Source: JAAFHS01 sp031396505 | Lineage (GTDB): Bacteria > Pseudomonadota > Alphaproteobacteria > Rhodobacterales > Rhodobacteraceae | Length of the DNA stretch: 12,594 nucleotides | Direction: 5' to 3' | Assembly (NCBI GenBank): GCA_031396505.1 | Contig: JANNKX010000197.1 | Coordinates: forward strand, 1 to 12,594 | Part shown: in pieces, positions 7,187 to 12,594 of the stretch | How the letters are laid out: each line of letters begins with the position of its first letter | Position numbering within the stretch: the first letter of the stretch is position 1 | Made by a program: the position numbers and the translations under genes | The notes under the pieces: generated by a model | Told to the model about the DNA's origin: nothing | The model's input: only the letters and a program-made list of their open reading frames with translations | Database searches by the model: none

Positions 7187-8257
7187 CTATCCCCGCCCTC
7201 GTTTGGTTTGCCGCCATTGGTCAAGAACGACGGCGCCGACAATGATCACGCCCTTGACCATCTCCTGGTAATAGGCGTCGAGCTTGAGGAAGGTAAAACC
7301 CGAGATGATGACACCGAAGATCAGTGCGCCCAGACAGGTGCCGATGATCGATCCACGCCCACCTTGCAAAGAAACGCCACCGATCACCGCCATCGCAATG
7401 GCGTCGAGTTCATACATCACCCCCATACCCGCCTGTGCTGTCAGGTTCTTGGACGATAGGATGATTGCCGCCAGCGCCGCCAAAGCCCCCGCGATGGTAT
7501 AGACCAGTACCTTGTGCCCGGTGACGTTGATCCCCGACATCCGCGCTGCCGCCTCATTCGACCCGATGGCGTAACAGTGGCGACCGTACTTTGTCTGGGT
7601 CATGATCAGATGAAACAAGATCGCAAGGCAGACGAAAATCACAACCGGCATCATGCCTTTGCCGATGGTGGCATAGCTTTCGGTCGGGAAGGAAATCGGG
7701 TTTCCCTTGGACCACCATTTGGCACAACCGCGCGCAGAAACCATCATGCCCAGCGTCGCGATAAACGGCGGAATGCGGGTATAGGCGATCAGCAATCCGT
7801 TGACAAATCCGGCGAAAAGACCGCAGGCAAGGCCCACTATGATCGGCACGATGACCGGCAGGTCCATCCATCCGGGCCCAAAAATCGCTTTTGGGTTGGG
7901 GTTACCGTTCACGATGGCCACTTGCGCAAAACTCATCGTGACCATGGCGGTGATGCCCACGATGGACCCCGATGACAGGTCTATTCCGCCGGTGATGATA
8001 ACTTGCGTGACACCAAGGGAAATGATGCCGACGATTGCGACCTGAAGGATGATGATTTGCAACCGCTGTTGGTTAAACAGCGTGTCGACGTTATCGCGCG
8101 TGTTAAACAGGAAACTGTCGCCGATAAAGAATTGCCCAAGCAGTTCGAAGGCCACGATGATCAGCACCAGTGCGGCCAACACATTCAGTTCGGGCGGTCG
8201 GCTGCGTTTGGCCGGGTCGTATGTCAGCCCCCCGACCCCAAGATTTGAGTTCGCCAT
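7187..8257 (-). CDS. Sugar/cyclitol ABC importer, permease (RbsC/IatP-like)
   Basis: This 356-residue inner-membrane protein belongs to the BPD_transp_2 (RbsC) family. It has many hydrophobic segments, for example around residues 27-46 (LNVLAALVLIIVAFELLGQF), and conserved parts such as GVTQVIITGGIDLSSGSIVG, IPPFIATLGMMVSARG and AVIGGVSLQGGRGSIIGT. The long loop with FGPGWMDLPV and the SARG motif recall inositol permeases (IatP-like). The start at 8257 was chosen because it has an AAGGGG ribosome-binding site and because the in-frame extension to 8473 runs into the reverse of the binding-protein gene. It works with the binding protein upstream and the ATPase 3 bases downstream. Confidence 0.92.
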   Translation of the reverse strand: MANSNLGVGGLTYDPAKRSRPPELNVLAALVLIIVAFELLGQFFIGDSFLFNTRDNVDTLFNQQRLQIIILQVAIVGIISLGVTQVIITGGIDLSSGSIVGITAMVTMSFAQVAIVNGNPNPKAIFGPGWMDLPVIVPIIVGLACGLFAGFVNGLLIAYTRIPPFIATLGMMVSARGCAKWWSKGNPISFPTESYATIGKGMMPVVIFVCLAILFHLIMTQTKYGRHCYAIGSNEAAARMSGINVTGHKVLVYTIAGALAALAAIILSSKNLTAQAGMGVMYELDAIAMAVIGGVSLQGGRGSIIGTCLGALIFGVIISGFTFLKLDAYYQEMVKGVIIVGAVVLDQWRQTKRGRG

Positions 8258-8316
8258 GACGTACCCCTTTGCTGATGCCCCCGCCCCGCGCCACCCGGCC
8301 AGAGCCGTGCGAGCAG

Positions 8317-8346
8317 AAAAGGGCGGCACTGCTGCGCCGCCCCTTT
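8317..8346 (-). terminator. Attenuator-like hairpin between binding-protein and permease genes
   Basis: On the minus strand, GGGCGGC and GCCGCCC arms (8336-8342 and 8321-8327) enclose an 8-base loop, flanked by AAAG and a run of four T. It lies about 20 bases after the binding-protein stop and 60 bases before the permease start. Partial terminators here are common in ABC operons and would make more binding protein than permease. Confidence 0.66.
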
Positions 8347-8363
8347 CAATATACGCCTGAAGA

Positions 8364-9305
8364 TCAGTTCTTTGCCAGATAATCGGCCACATTGGCCGGA
8401 GTGACCAATTCGAACGCAACCCAGACAGCCTGATCAACCGCGTCGCCTGCTGCCAGCTTGACCGCCGCATCAAGCGCGCCCGAGCCTTGGGCCTTTGCGT
8501 TCTGGAAGACGGTCACGTCCAGATCACCTGCCTGCATTGCTGCCAGCGCATCCTGTGTTGCGTCCACACCGCCGACCTGCACGGTCGCCATGTCGATGCC
8601 TGCAGCCTTCATCGCCTGAATCGCACCAATGGCCATTTCGTCGTTGTTGGCGATCACGCCATCAAACGCGGCACCCGAGGACAGCCAGTTGGTCATCAGG
8701 CTGGTCGCCTGATCGCGGCTCCAGTTCGCGGACTGCTGATCGATCACATTGACTGTGACCTTGCACTTGCCGGCCTCGATCACATCATAGATGTCTTGCG
8801 TGCGCTGCACTGCGGCCTGGTTGGAAAGCTCGCCTTGCATAACATAGACGTTGACTTCGGTCTTGCCTTCGGCCGCCCAATTGTCGCAAAGCGCGATGGT
8901 TTCCAAGGTGCCGCTGTCCACCTCGTTCGAGGCGACAAAAGCCTGGTTGTCGGGAAGCGTGTCAAGGTTGATCGGCTGACGATTCACATAGACCAGCGGC
9001 ACCCCCGCAGCCGCGGCGGCATCCGACATGGCTTGCGTGGCACTGGTATCGACCGGGTTCACGATGATCGCCGTCACACCGCTTGCGATGAAGTTATTGA
9101 TCTGGTCCAATTGCTTGGCCACATCGTTCTGTGCATCCTCGATCTGCACTGAGAGGCCCGAGGAATCGGCCTGCTCCTGGATGCCGTTGCGCAGCACGGT
9201 CAGAAAGTTATCGTCAAACAGTGCCATCGACACGCCAATACCATCGGCCATTGCGGCGGTCGACATCAATGCGGCAAAGCCCGCAATGATTAGGGTCTTT
9301 TCCAT
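8364..9305 (-). CDS. Periplasmic sugar/cyclitol-binding protein (inositol-type, Peripla_BP_4)
   Basis: This 313-residue exported protein captures the substrate for the ABC importer. Residues 1-20 form a signal peptide (MEKTLIIAGFAALMSTAAMA) with likely cleavage after Ala20. The mature part follows the ribose-binding fold. IIVNPVDTSATQAM, PLVYVNRQP, VASNEVDSGTLE and ANNDEMAIGAIQAM are typical of the inositol/rhizopine-binding branch (IatA/IbpA, MocB) as I remember it. Cys139 in IALCDNW and Cys180 in AGKCKV could form a disulfide. The start at 9305 has a strong GGGAGGAG ribosome-binding site. The gene is preceded by a LacI-type operator and a leader hairpin, and followed by an attenuator hairpin. 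Ligand identity needs binding data; inositol or a methylated or aminated inositol is my guess. Confidence 0.88.
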   Translation of the reverse strand: MEKTLIIAGFAALMSTAAMADGIGVSMALFDDNFLTVLRNGIQEQADSSGLSVQIEDAQNDVAKQLDQINNFIASGVTAIIVNPVDTSATQAMSDAAAAAGVPLVYVNRQPINLDTLPDNQAFVASNEVDSGTLETIALCDNWAAEGKTEVNVYVMQGELSNQAAVQRTQDIYDVIEAGKCKVTVNVIDQQSANWSRDQATSLMTNWLSSGAAFDGVIANNDEMAIGAIQAMKAAGIDMATVQVGGVDATQDALAAMQAGDLDVTVFQNAKAQGSGALDAAVKLAAGDAVDQAVWVAFELVTPANVADYLAKN

Positions 9306-9327
9306 GTTTTTCTCCTCCCAGAGACAG

Positions 9328-9348
9328 CCTGTCGTCCGTTACGACAGG
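9328..9348 (-). promoter_or_regulatory. Perfect 8-bp inverted repeat in the leader of the binding-protein gene
   Basis: CCTGTCGT and ACGACAGG flank a 5-base loop, 22 bases upstream of the binding-protein ATG and just ahead of its ribosome-binding site. In RNA this forms a stable hairpin that could protect the 5' end or control initiation. As DNA it could be an operator for a dimeric regulator. There is no T-run, so it is not a terminator. Confidence 0.6.
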
Positions 9349-9419
9349 AATGGCTAGCTTTGATTTCCGCGACGTTCACAGCGTGTGATCCGCCCGTCTA
9401 AATCGCCCCTTGACGAAGG

Positions 9420-9434
9420 GTGATGAAGTTTGAT
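9420..9434. promoter_or_regulatory. 15-bp element shared with the lacI promoter region
   Basis: GTGATGAAGTTTGAT here matches GTGATGCAGTTTGAT at 11566-11580 in 14 of 15 positions. In both places it lies between a TTGCAATCG operator core and the start of a minus-strand gene. It may be a second operator or part of the promoter. Confidence 0.5.
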
Positions 9435-9451
9435 TCGACCGTCAATGATTC

Positions 9452-9467
9452 TTGCAATCGTTTGCAA
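9452..9467. promoter_or_regulatory. LacI-family operator upstream of the binding-protein gene
   Basis: TTGCAATCGTTTGCAA is an inverted repeat with a central CG: the half sites TTGCAATC and TTGCAAAC differ at one position. This is the classical form of LacI-family operators. A possible -35 (TTGACG, minus strand, 9445-9440) lies next to it, so the bound repressor would block transcription of the binding-protein, permease and ATPase genes. The likely ligand is the LacI-family protein encoded at 10493-11548. Confidence 0.72.
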
Positions 9468-9529
9468 ATAGGACAGGAGAGGCGACGGGCCTTGGTTTCT
9501 TCGCCGCAGGCTGTGGCACAGCGGCTGTT

Positions 9530-10336
9530 TCATGTCGTTGCCCCGGCCAGATACGTCATGCTGGCCAGCAGCGCGGATCGCGGGTCTGCCAAATCATGCA
9601 CCGACGTGGCGAATGCCTCAAAGGACACGGGGCCAGCATATCCCGCCGCGGCCAGCGTACGAAGCTGTTCAACGTTGTCCAACCGGTCGGCGCGGTCCAC
9701 CAGCACACGATGCGCGTCGGTCATCCGCGCGATGGTGACCACTTGGTCAGAAACGCCGGAAATATGAACGATACCAGTATGTTCAGGAAAGAATGCCCCG
9801 CCATGCGCAAGCGTATGATGGAAGGTGTCATGCACCAGCTTAAAGCGGCCCGCGCCGCCGACGGCGGTAATGGCCTCGACCGCCTCGGCCTTGTGGCGCA
9901 GGGCACAGATTTCAAAGCCCAGCGGTTCGACCATGCCGATCAGGCCATGGTCTTCAAGCATTGGCATCAGCGCCTTGAGAGCGACGCGCAGGGCTGCCTG
10001 ACGCTCGCCATTGCCCATGCCAAGATTATCATTGCGCGGGATCAGGGATACCGCCTCGGCACCCGCCGCTTGCGCAATTTTCATTAGCGCCAGTGCTTCG
10101 GACCCTTTTGTATCCGACCAATCGTTGAACCGCTTGACCTCGGCCACCGCCAGCAGACGCAACCCCTTTGCGCGTGCCAGATCGCCCGCCGCCGCAGGGT
10201 CCATCCCATCAAACAGCGGTTGCGGCAGATCGTTGCGCACCTCGACCCCGACGCAACCAAGCCCGGCCGCCAGATCAAGAAGCGCGCGGTATCCCATTTT
10301 CGCAGCCGTCATGTGATTGAGCGCAAATATCGCCAT
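9530..10336 (-). CDS. IolI-like sugar phosphate isomerase/epimerase (AP-endonuclease-2-type TIM barrel)
   Basis: This 268-residue TIM barrel probably isomerises a keto-inositol or keto-sugar in the cytoplasm. Metal-ligand candidates line up with B. subtilis IolI (remembered as Glu142, Asp174, His200, Glu246): Glu137 in VEPLGFE, Asp170 in LVHDTFHH, His191 in IVHISG and Glu240 in SFEAF. IolI interconverts 2-keto-myo-inositol and 1-keto-D-chiro-inositol. The conserved RVLVDRADRLDNVEQL block (210-225) near the C-terminus also fits. The start at 10336 has GAGGGGG upstream. It lies on the same strand between the LacI-family gene and the binding-protein gene. Other enzymes of this fold include hydroxypyruvate isomerase, IolE and MocC, so the exact reaction stays open. 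Confidence 0.82.
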   Translation of the reverse strand: MAIFALNHMTAAKMGYRALLDLAAGLGCVGVEVRNDLPQPLFDGMDPAAAGDLARAKGLRLLAVAEVKRFNDWSDTKGSEALALMKIAQAAGAEAVSLIPRNDNLGMGNGERQAALRVALKALMPMLEDHGLIGMVEPLGFEICALRHKAEAVEAITAVGGAGRFKLVHDTFHHTLAHGGAFFPEHTGIVHISGVSDQVVTIARMTDAHRVLVDRADRLDNVEQLRTLAAAGYAGPVSFEAFATSVHDLADPRSALLASMTYLAGATT

Positions 10337-10418
10337 GGCGCTGCCCCCTCGCCCGCTATCACCGTACCCATGATGCTATGTCAGCGCACCCAACCTGCGT
10401 CAATCGGGCGCGGGCTTT

Positions 10419-10477
10419 CTACATCAAGACTGACGAATTTTAGAAGTCAGGTTGATTGAAACTACATCAAGACCTGA
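10419..10477. repeat. Two direct repeats and a bulged hairpin between lacI and the IolI-like gene
   Basis: CTACATCAAGACTGA (10419-10433) and CTACATCAAGACCTGA (10462-10477) are direct repeats 43 bases apart. The second also forms the right arm of a hairpin with TCAGGTTGAT (10447-10456), with a GA bulge and a 9-base loop. On the minus strand the hairpin starts about 15 bases after the lacI stop and is followed by CTTCTAAAATTC. It could be a weak terminator for lacI or a binding site near the promoter of the IolI-like gene. Confidence 0.5.
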
Positions 10478-10492
10478 GGGCGAACCGGGCGT

Positions 10493-11548
10493 TCACACAG
10501 ACTCCGGCAGATATAGGTCGGGTTGCAGAAAATGCTGGCCCTGCACTGGCGCAATGCCGTTTCGCACAGCCGCAGCCGCAAGGATGACAAGATCGTCACA
10601 CAGTTTCGTCAGCGGTGTCGCAATCGTCATGCTGACATAGCGCGCAATCAGCGCAGACCGGCTTTCAGGCGTCAGTTCGTTTACCACGAACGTCACCTCG
10701 CCGGGGCGCCGCACCTCGCGAAGTGCCGCAATTGCGCCCTCCATCCCGCCACCGGCACAATAGATTCCGCGCAAGTCGGGATGACGACCCAGAAGGTCGA
10801 GCGTCGCCTCGTAGGTCAGTTGCCGGGTTTCCAGATTGACCAAGGTATCCAGCAGGGTGAACTGCGGCGCATACTCACGAAAATAGCTCCGAAAGCCAGT
10901 CTCGCGCAGTTCGTGCCCGTGCCAGCGATAGCCGCCAACAAAAACGGCAATCTTTCCAGGCTGATGCGTGGTTGTCGCGATCAGATGCGCGGCAATTCTG
11001 CCGATCTTCATGTTGTTCAGACCCAGATAGTTCTGCCGCACACCTTGGGCAAAATCGTTCAGCAAGGCAAAGCAGGGAATGCCTTTCGCGTTCATGCGCA
11101 GCACGGCTTCGGTCACTTCGGGATGCGTAACGGCGGTCGCGGCGACGGCGTCAACCCGTCCTGCCATACCCTCGATCAACGTGGTAAAATCCGCAGGCGA
11201 TTGCGATGCGGCAAATTCGATTACCGCCGAAGCGCGCAGGCCGATCGCCTCGGTCACGGCCCGCTCGATCTCGGACTTGAAGTTCTGATAAAAGGACTGG
11301 CGTTCTTTATGCAGCACGACGCCAAGCCGCAGGCGCGGAAGGTCCATCTGTACCCGCTGCCCGATCAGGGGTGCCGCGTGATAGCCGACCAGCCGCGCGG
11401 CCTCGTAAACCCGCCGGGCCGTGTCTTCGCGCACCTTTTCCCGCGCATTCAGCACACGGTCCACAGTTGCTGTGGAAACTCCCGCCTCACGGGCGACATC
11501 CTGGATGGTGGGGCGGTTTGCCAATGGTTCACGCCTGACGAAAAGCAC
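10493..11548 (-). CDS. LacI-family transcriptional regulator
   Basis: This protein of about 351 residues has an N-terminal LacI helix-turn-helix (RPTIQDVAREAGVSTATVDR, then VLNAREKVREDTARRVYEAA) and a periplasmic-binding-protein-like sensor domain (from LGVVLHKERQSFYQN to the end), which would bind a sugar or cyclitol inducer. The VDRVLN form is found in regulators of sugar ABC operons. The coordinate given is a GTG at 11548, which has no ribosome-binding site. A TTG at 11524 would give the canonical MANRPTIQDVA beginning with AGG 9 bases upstream, and is equally or more likely. It is the first gene of the minus-strand block and divergent from the desaturase-like gene. It probably represses the block and itself through the TTGCAATCG sites. 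Confidence 0.93.
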   Translation of the reverse strand: MLFVRREPLANRPTIQDVAREAGVSTATVDRVLNAREKVREDTARRVYEAARLVGYHAAPLIGQRVQMDLPRLRLGVVLHKERQSFYQNFKSEIERAVTEAIGLRASAVIEFAASQSPADFTTLIEGMAGRVDAVAATAVTHPEVTEAVLRMNAKGIPCFALLNDFAQGVRQNYLGLNNMKIGRIAAHLIATTTHQPGKIAVFVGGYRWHGHELRETGFRSYFREYAPQFTLLDTLVNLETRQLTYEATLDLLGRHPDLRGIYCAGGGMEGAIAALREVRRPGEVTFVVNELTPESRSALIARYVSMTIATPLTKLCDDLVILAAAAVRNGIAPVQGQHFLQPDLYLPESV

Positions 11549-11565
11549 GCATTTGCATTTCAGTC

Positions 11566-11594
11566 GTGATGCAGTTTGATGGGATTTGCAATCG
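11566..11594. promoter_or_regulatory. Shared element and operator half-site in the lacI/desaturase divergent region
   Basis: GTGATGCAGTTTGAT (11566-11580) repeats the element at 9420-9434, and TTTGCAATCG (11585-11594) repeats the left half of the LacI operator at 9452. The right half here (CAGACTT) is not conserved, so binding could be weaker. The order relative to the minus-strand gene is the same at both places, which suggests autoregulation of the lacI gene. The site also lies upstream of the plus-strand desaturase-like gene. Confidence 0.5.
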
Positions 11595-11728
11595 CAGACT
11601 TGGTGATTGCGCCAGCGTTGGTTATCGCTTTACCTCAGGCGATGCCAAACATCACGGACCGTCTGCCGATCACCGTCCGAGCAATGATTTCCGCGCAGAC
11701 GAACACAGGACAACGCGAGAAGGACAAG

Positions 11729-12594
11729 ATGGGTAAACGCGACTACAGCCTTTTGGGCGCCGATGCCCGTTGTGCGGTCGAGACGGGTCTGGCCGCTGCC
11801 GCGTGGTATCACACTGACATTCCGCGCAAGGACATGAAGGCGCTGATGCAGCGCACCGATGTCATGGCGATCCGTGATACGGTCCTGCTTTACGGCTGCA
11901 TGATCGTCTTTGCCGGGATCGGGATCGCCCTGTGGCCAAGCTGGTGGTCGGCACCGTTCTGGCTTGCCTATGGCGTGCTGTATGGCAGCGCTTCGGATTC
12001 GCGCTGGCACGAATGTGGCCACGGGACGGCGTTTCGCACCAAATGGATGAATGATGTGGTTTATCAGATCGCGTCCTTCATGATCATGCGCAATGCGGCG
12101 ACTTGGCGCTGGAGCCATGCACGCCATCACACCGATACCTACATCGTCGGTCGCGACCCGGAAATCGCCGTGATGCGCCCACCGGAACTGGCCAAAGTCA
12201 TGCTGAACTTCTTTGGGGTCATGGATGTGATCCGGTTTTTTCCGAATCTGATCCATAACGCGCTGTTCGGCCCAACCTCCGCAGAACGGACCTTTGTGCC
12301 GCAAAGCGATTGGGCGGCGGTGCAGCGGGTGGCGATCATCCACAGCCTGATCTATGCGGCAACTTTGGCGCTTGCGGCCTCGATGCAATCGATCTTGCCC
12401 TTGATGGTGATCGGACTGCCACGCCTCTACGGGGCTTGGCATCATGTGCTGACCGGGCTGTTGCAGCATGGCGGCCTTGCCGACAACGTGATCGACCACC
12501 GCCTGAACAGCCGGACAGTGCTGATGAACCCCGTCAGCCGCTTTATCTATTGGAACATGAACTACCACGTGGAACATCACATGTTCCCGATGGT
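11729..12594 (+). CDS. Fatty acid desaturase-family (MocD-like) membrane di-iron oxygenase, 3' end outside the window
   Basis: The frame is open for 288 codons from ATG 11729 to the right edge. Three histidine boxes are present: HECGH (94-98), HARHH (130-134) and HVEHH (280-284), plus His238/His239 in WHHV and His247 in LLQHGG. These hold a di-iron centre in integral-membrane desaturases and hydroxylases. Hydrophobic stretches near residues 53-85 and 203-232 fit membrane segments. The overall pattern is that of MocD-like proteins, which in rhizobia work with a Rieske ferredoxin (MocE) and reductase (MocF) in rhizopine demethylation. A GAAGGA ribosome-binding site precedes the start. It is transcribed away from the LacI-family gene, so both may share the operator region. 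It could instead be an ordinary lipid desaturase; the genes beyond the edge would tell. Confidence 0.88.
   Translation, partial: MGKRDYSLLGADARCAVETGLAAAAWYHTDIPRKDMKALMQRTDVMAIRDTVLLYGCMIVFAGIGIALWPSWWSAPFWLAYGVLYGSASDSRWHECGHGTAFRTKWMNDVVYQIASFMIMRNAATWRWSHARHHTDTYIVGRDPEIAVMRPPELAKVMLNFFGVMDVIRFFPNLIHNALFGPTSAERTFVPQSDWAAVQRVAIIHSLIYAATLALAASMQSILPLMVIGLPRLYGAWHHVLTGLLQHGGLADNVIDHRLNSRTVLMNPVSRFIYWNMNYHVEHHMFPM

Noticed and set aside
6185..7459. 424-codon plus-strand open frame over the ATPase and permease genes
   Set aside because: It is antisense to two well-supported transporter genes and has no domain signature.
11630..12580. 316-codon minus-strand open frame at the right end
   Set aside because: The opposite strand encodes the desaturase-family protein with all three histidine boxes; the minus frame is its shadow.
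1..12594. CRISPR array, insertion sequence, rRNA or tRNA genes
   Set aside because: I found no regularly spaced repeats, transposase motifs or structural RNA in reading both strands.

Overview
The window looks like chromosome from an alphaproteobacterium, most likely Rhodobacterales (Roseobacter/Paracoccus relatives). The reasons are the GC-rich coding sequence, the form of rimO, the inositol-type ABC transporter and the MocD-like desaturase. This is inferred from protein character only; no 16S or other marker gene is present.

Layout. (1) 1-1758: a two-gene restriction-modification cassette on the + strand, a BglII/BstYI-like endonuclease overlapping an MT-A70 family methyltransferase by ATGA. 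It sits between the two ends of a broken resident DNA methyltransferase gene on the - strand. The middle of the resident gene is missing, and what remains carries a changed catalytic motif, an amber codon and a frameshift. (2) 2007-3851: two housekeeping-type + strand genes, rimO (ribosomal protein S12 methylthiotransferase) and a small protein with two CDGSH iron-sulfur motifs. (3) 4070-11548: a long - strand catabolic block. In transcription order it holds a LacI-family regulator, an IolI-like sugar isomerase/epimerase (TIM barrel), a periplasmic binding protein, a permease and an ATPase of an inositol/ribose-type ABC importer, an enolase-superfamily dehydratase-like enzyme, and a badly decayed MttB-family methyltransferase. 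(4) 11729-12594: a divergent + strand fatty-acid-desaturase-like (MocD-like) oxygenase that runs off the right edge.

How the genes may work together. The binding protein, permease and ATPase would import a cyclitol or sugar. The IolI-like and enolase-superfamily enzymes would act on keto-inositol or acid-sugar intermediates. MocD-type proteins are linked in rhizobia to O-demethylation of rhizopine, and MttB-family proteins move methyl groups from methylated amines. Together these suggest a locus for a methylated or aminated cyclitol-like substrate, with its former MttB step lost. This is inference; no substrate can be read from the sequence alone.

Regulation. A near-perfect LacI-type operator lies upstream of the binding-protein gene. 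Its 9-bp core TTGCAATCG and an accompanying 15-bp element recur, in the same order, in the lacI/desaturase divergent region, which points to shared control. A perfect hairpin in the binding-protein leader and an attenuator-like hairpin after the binding-protein gene add possible post-transcriptional control.
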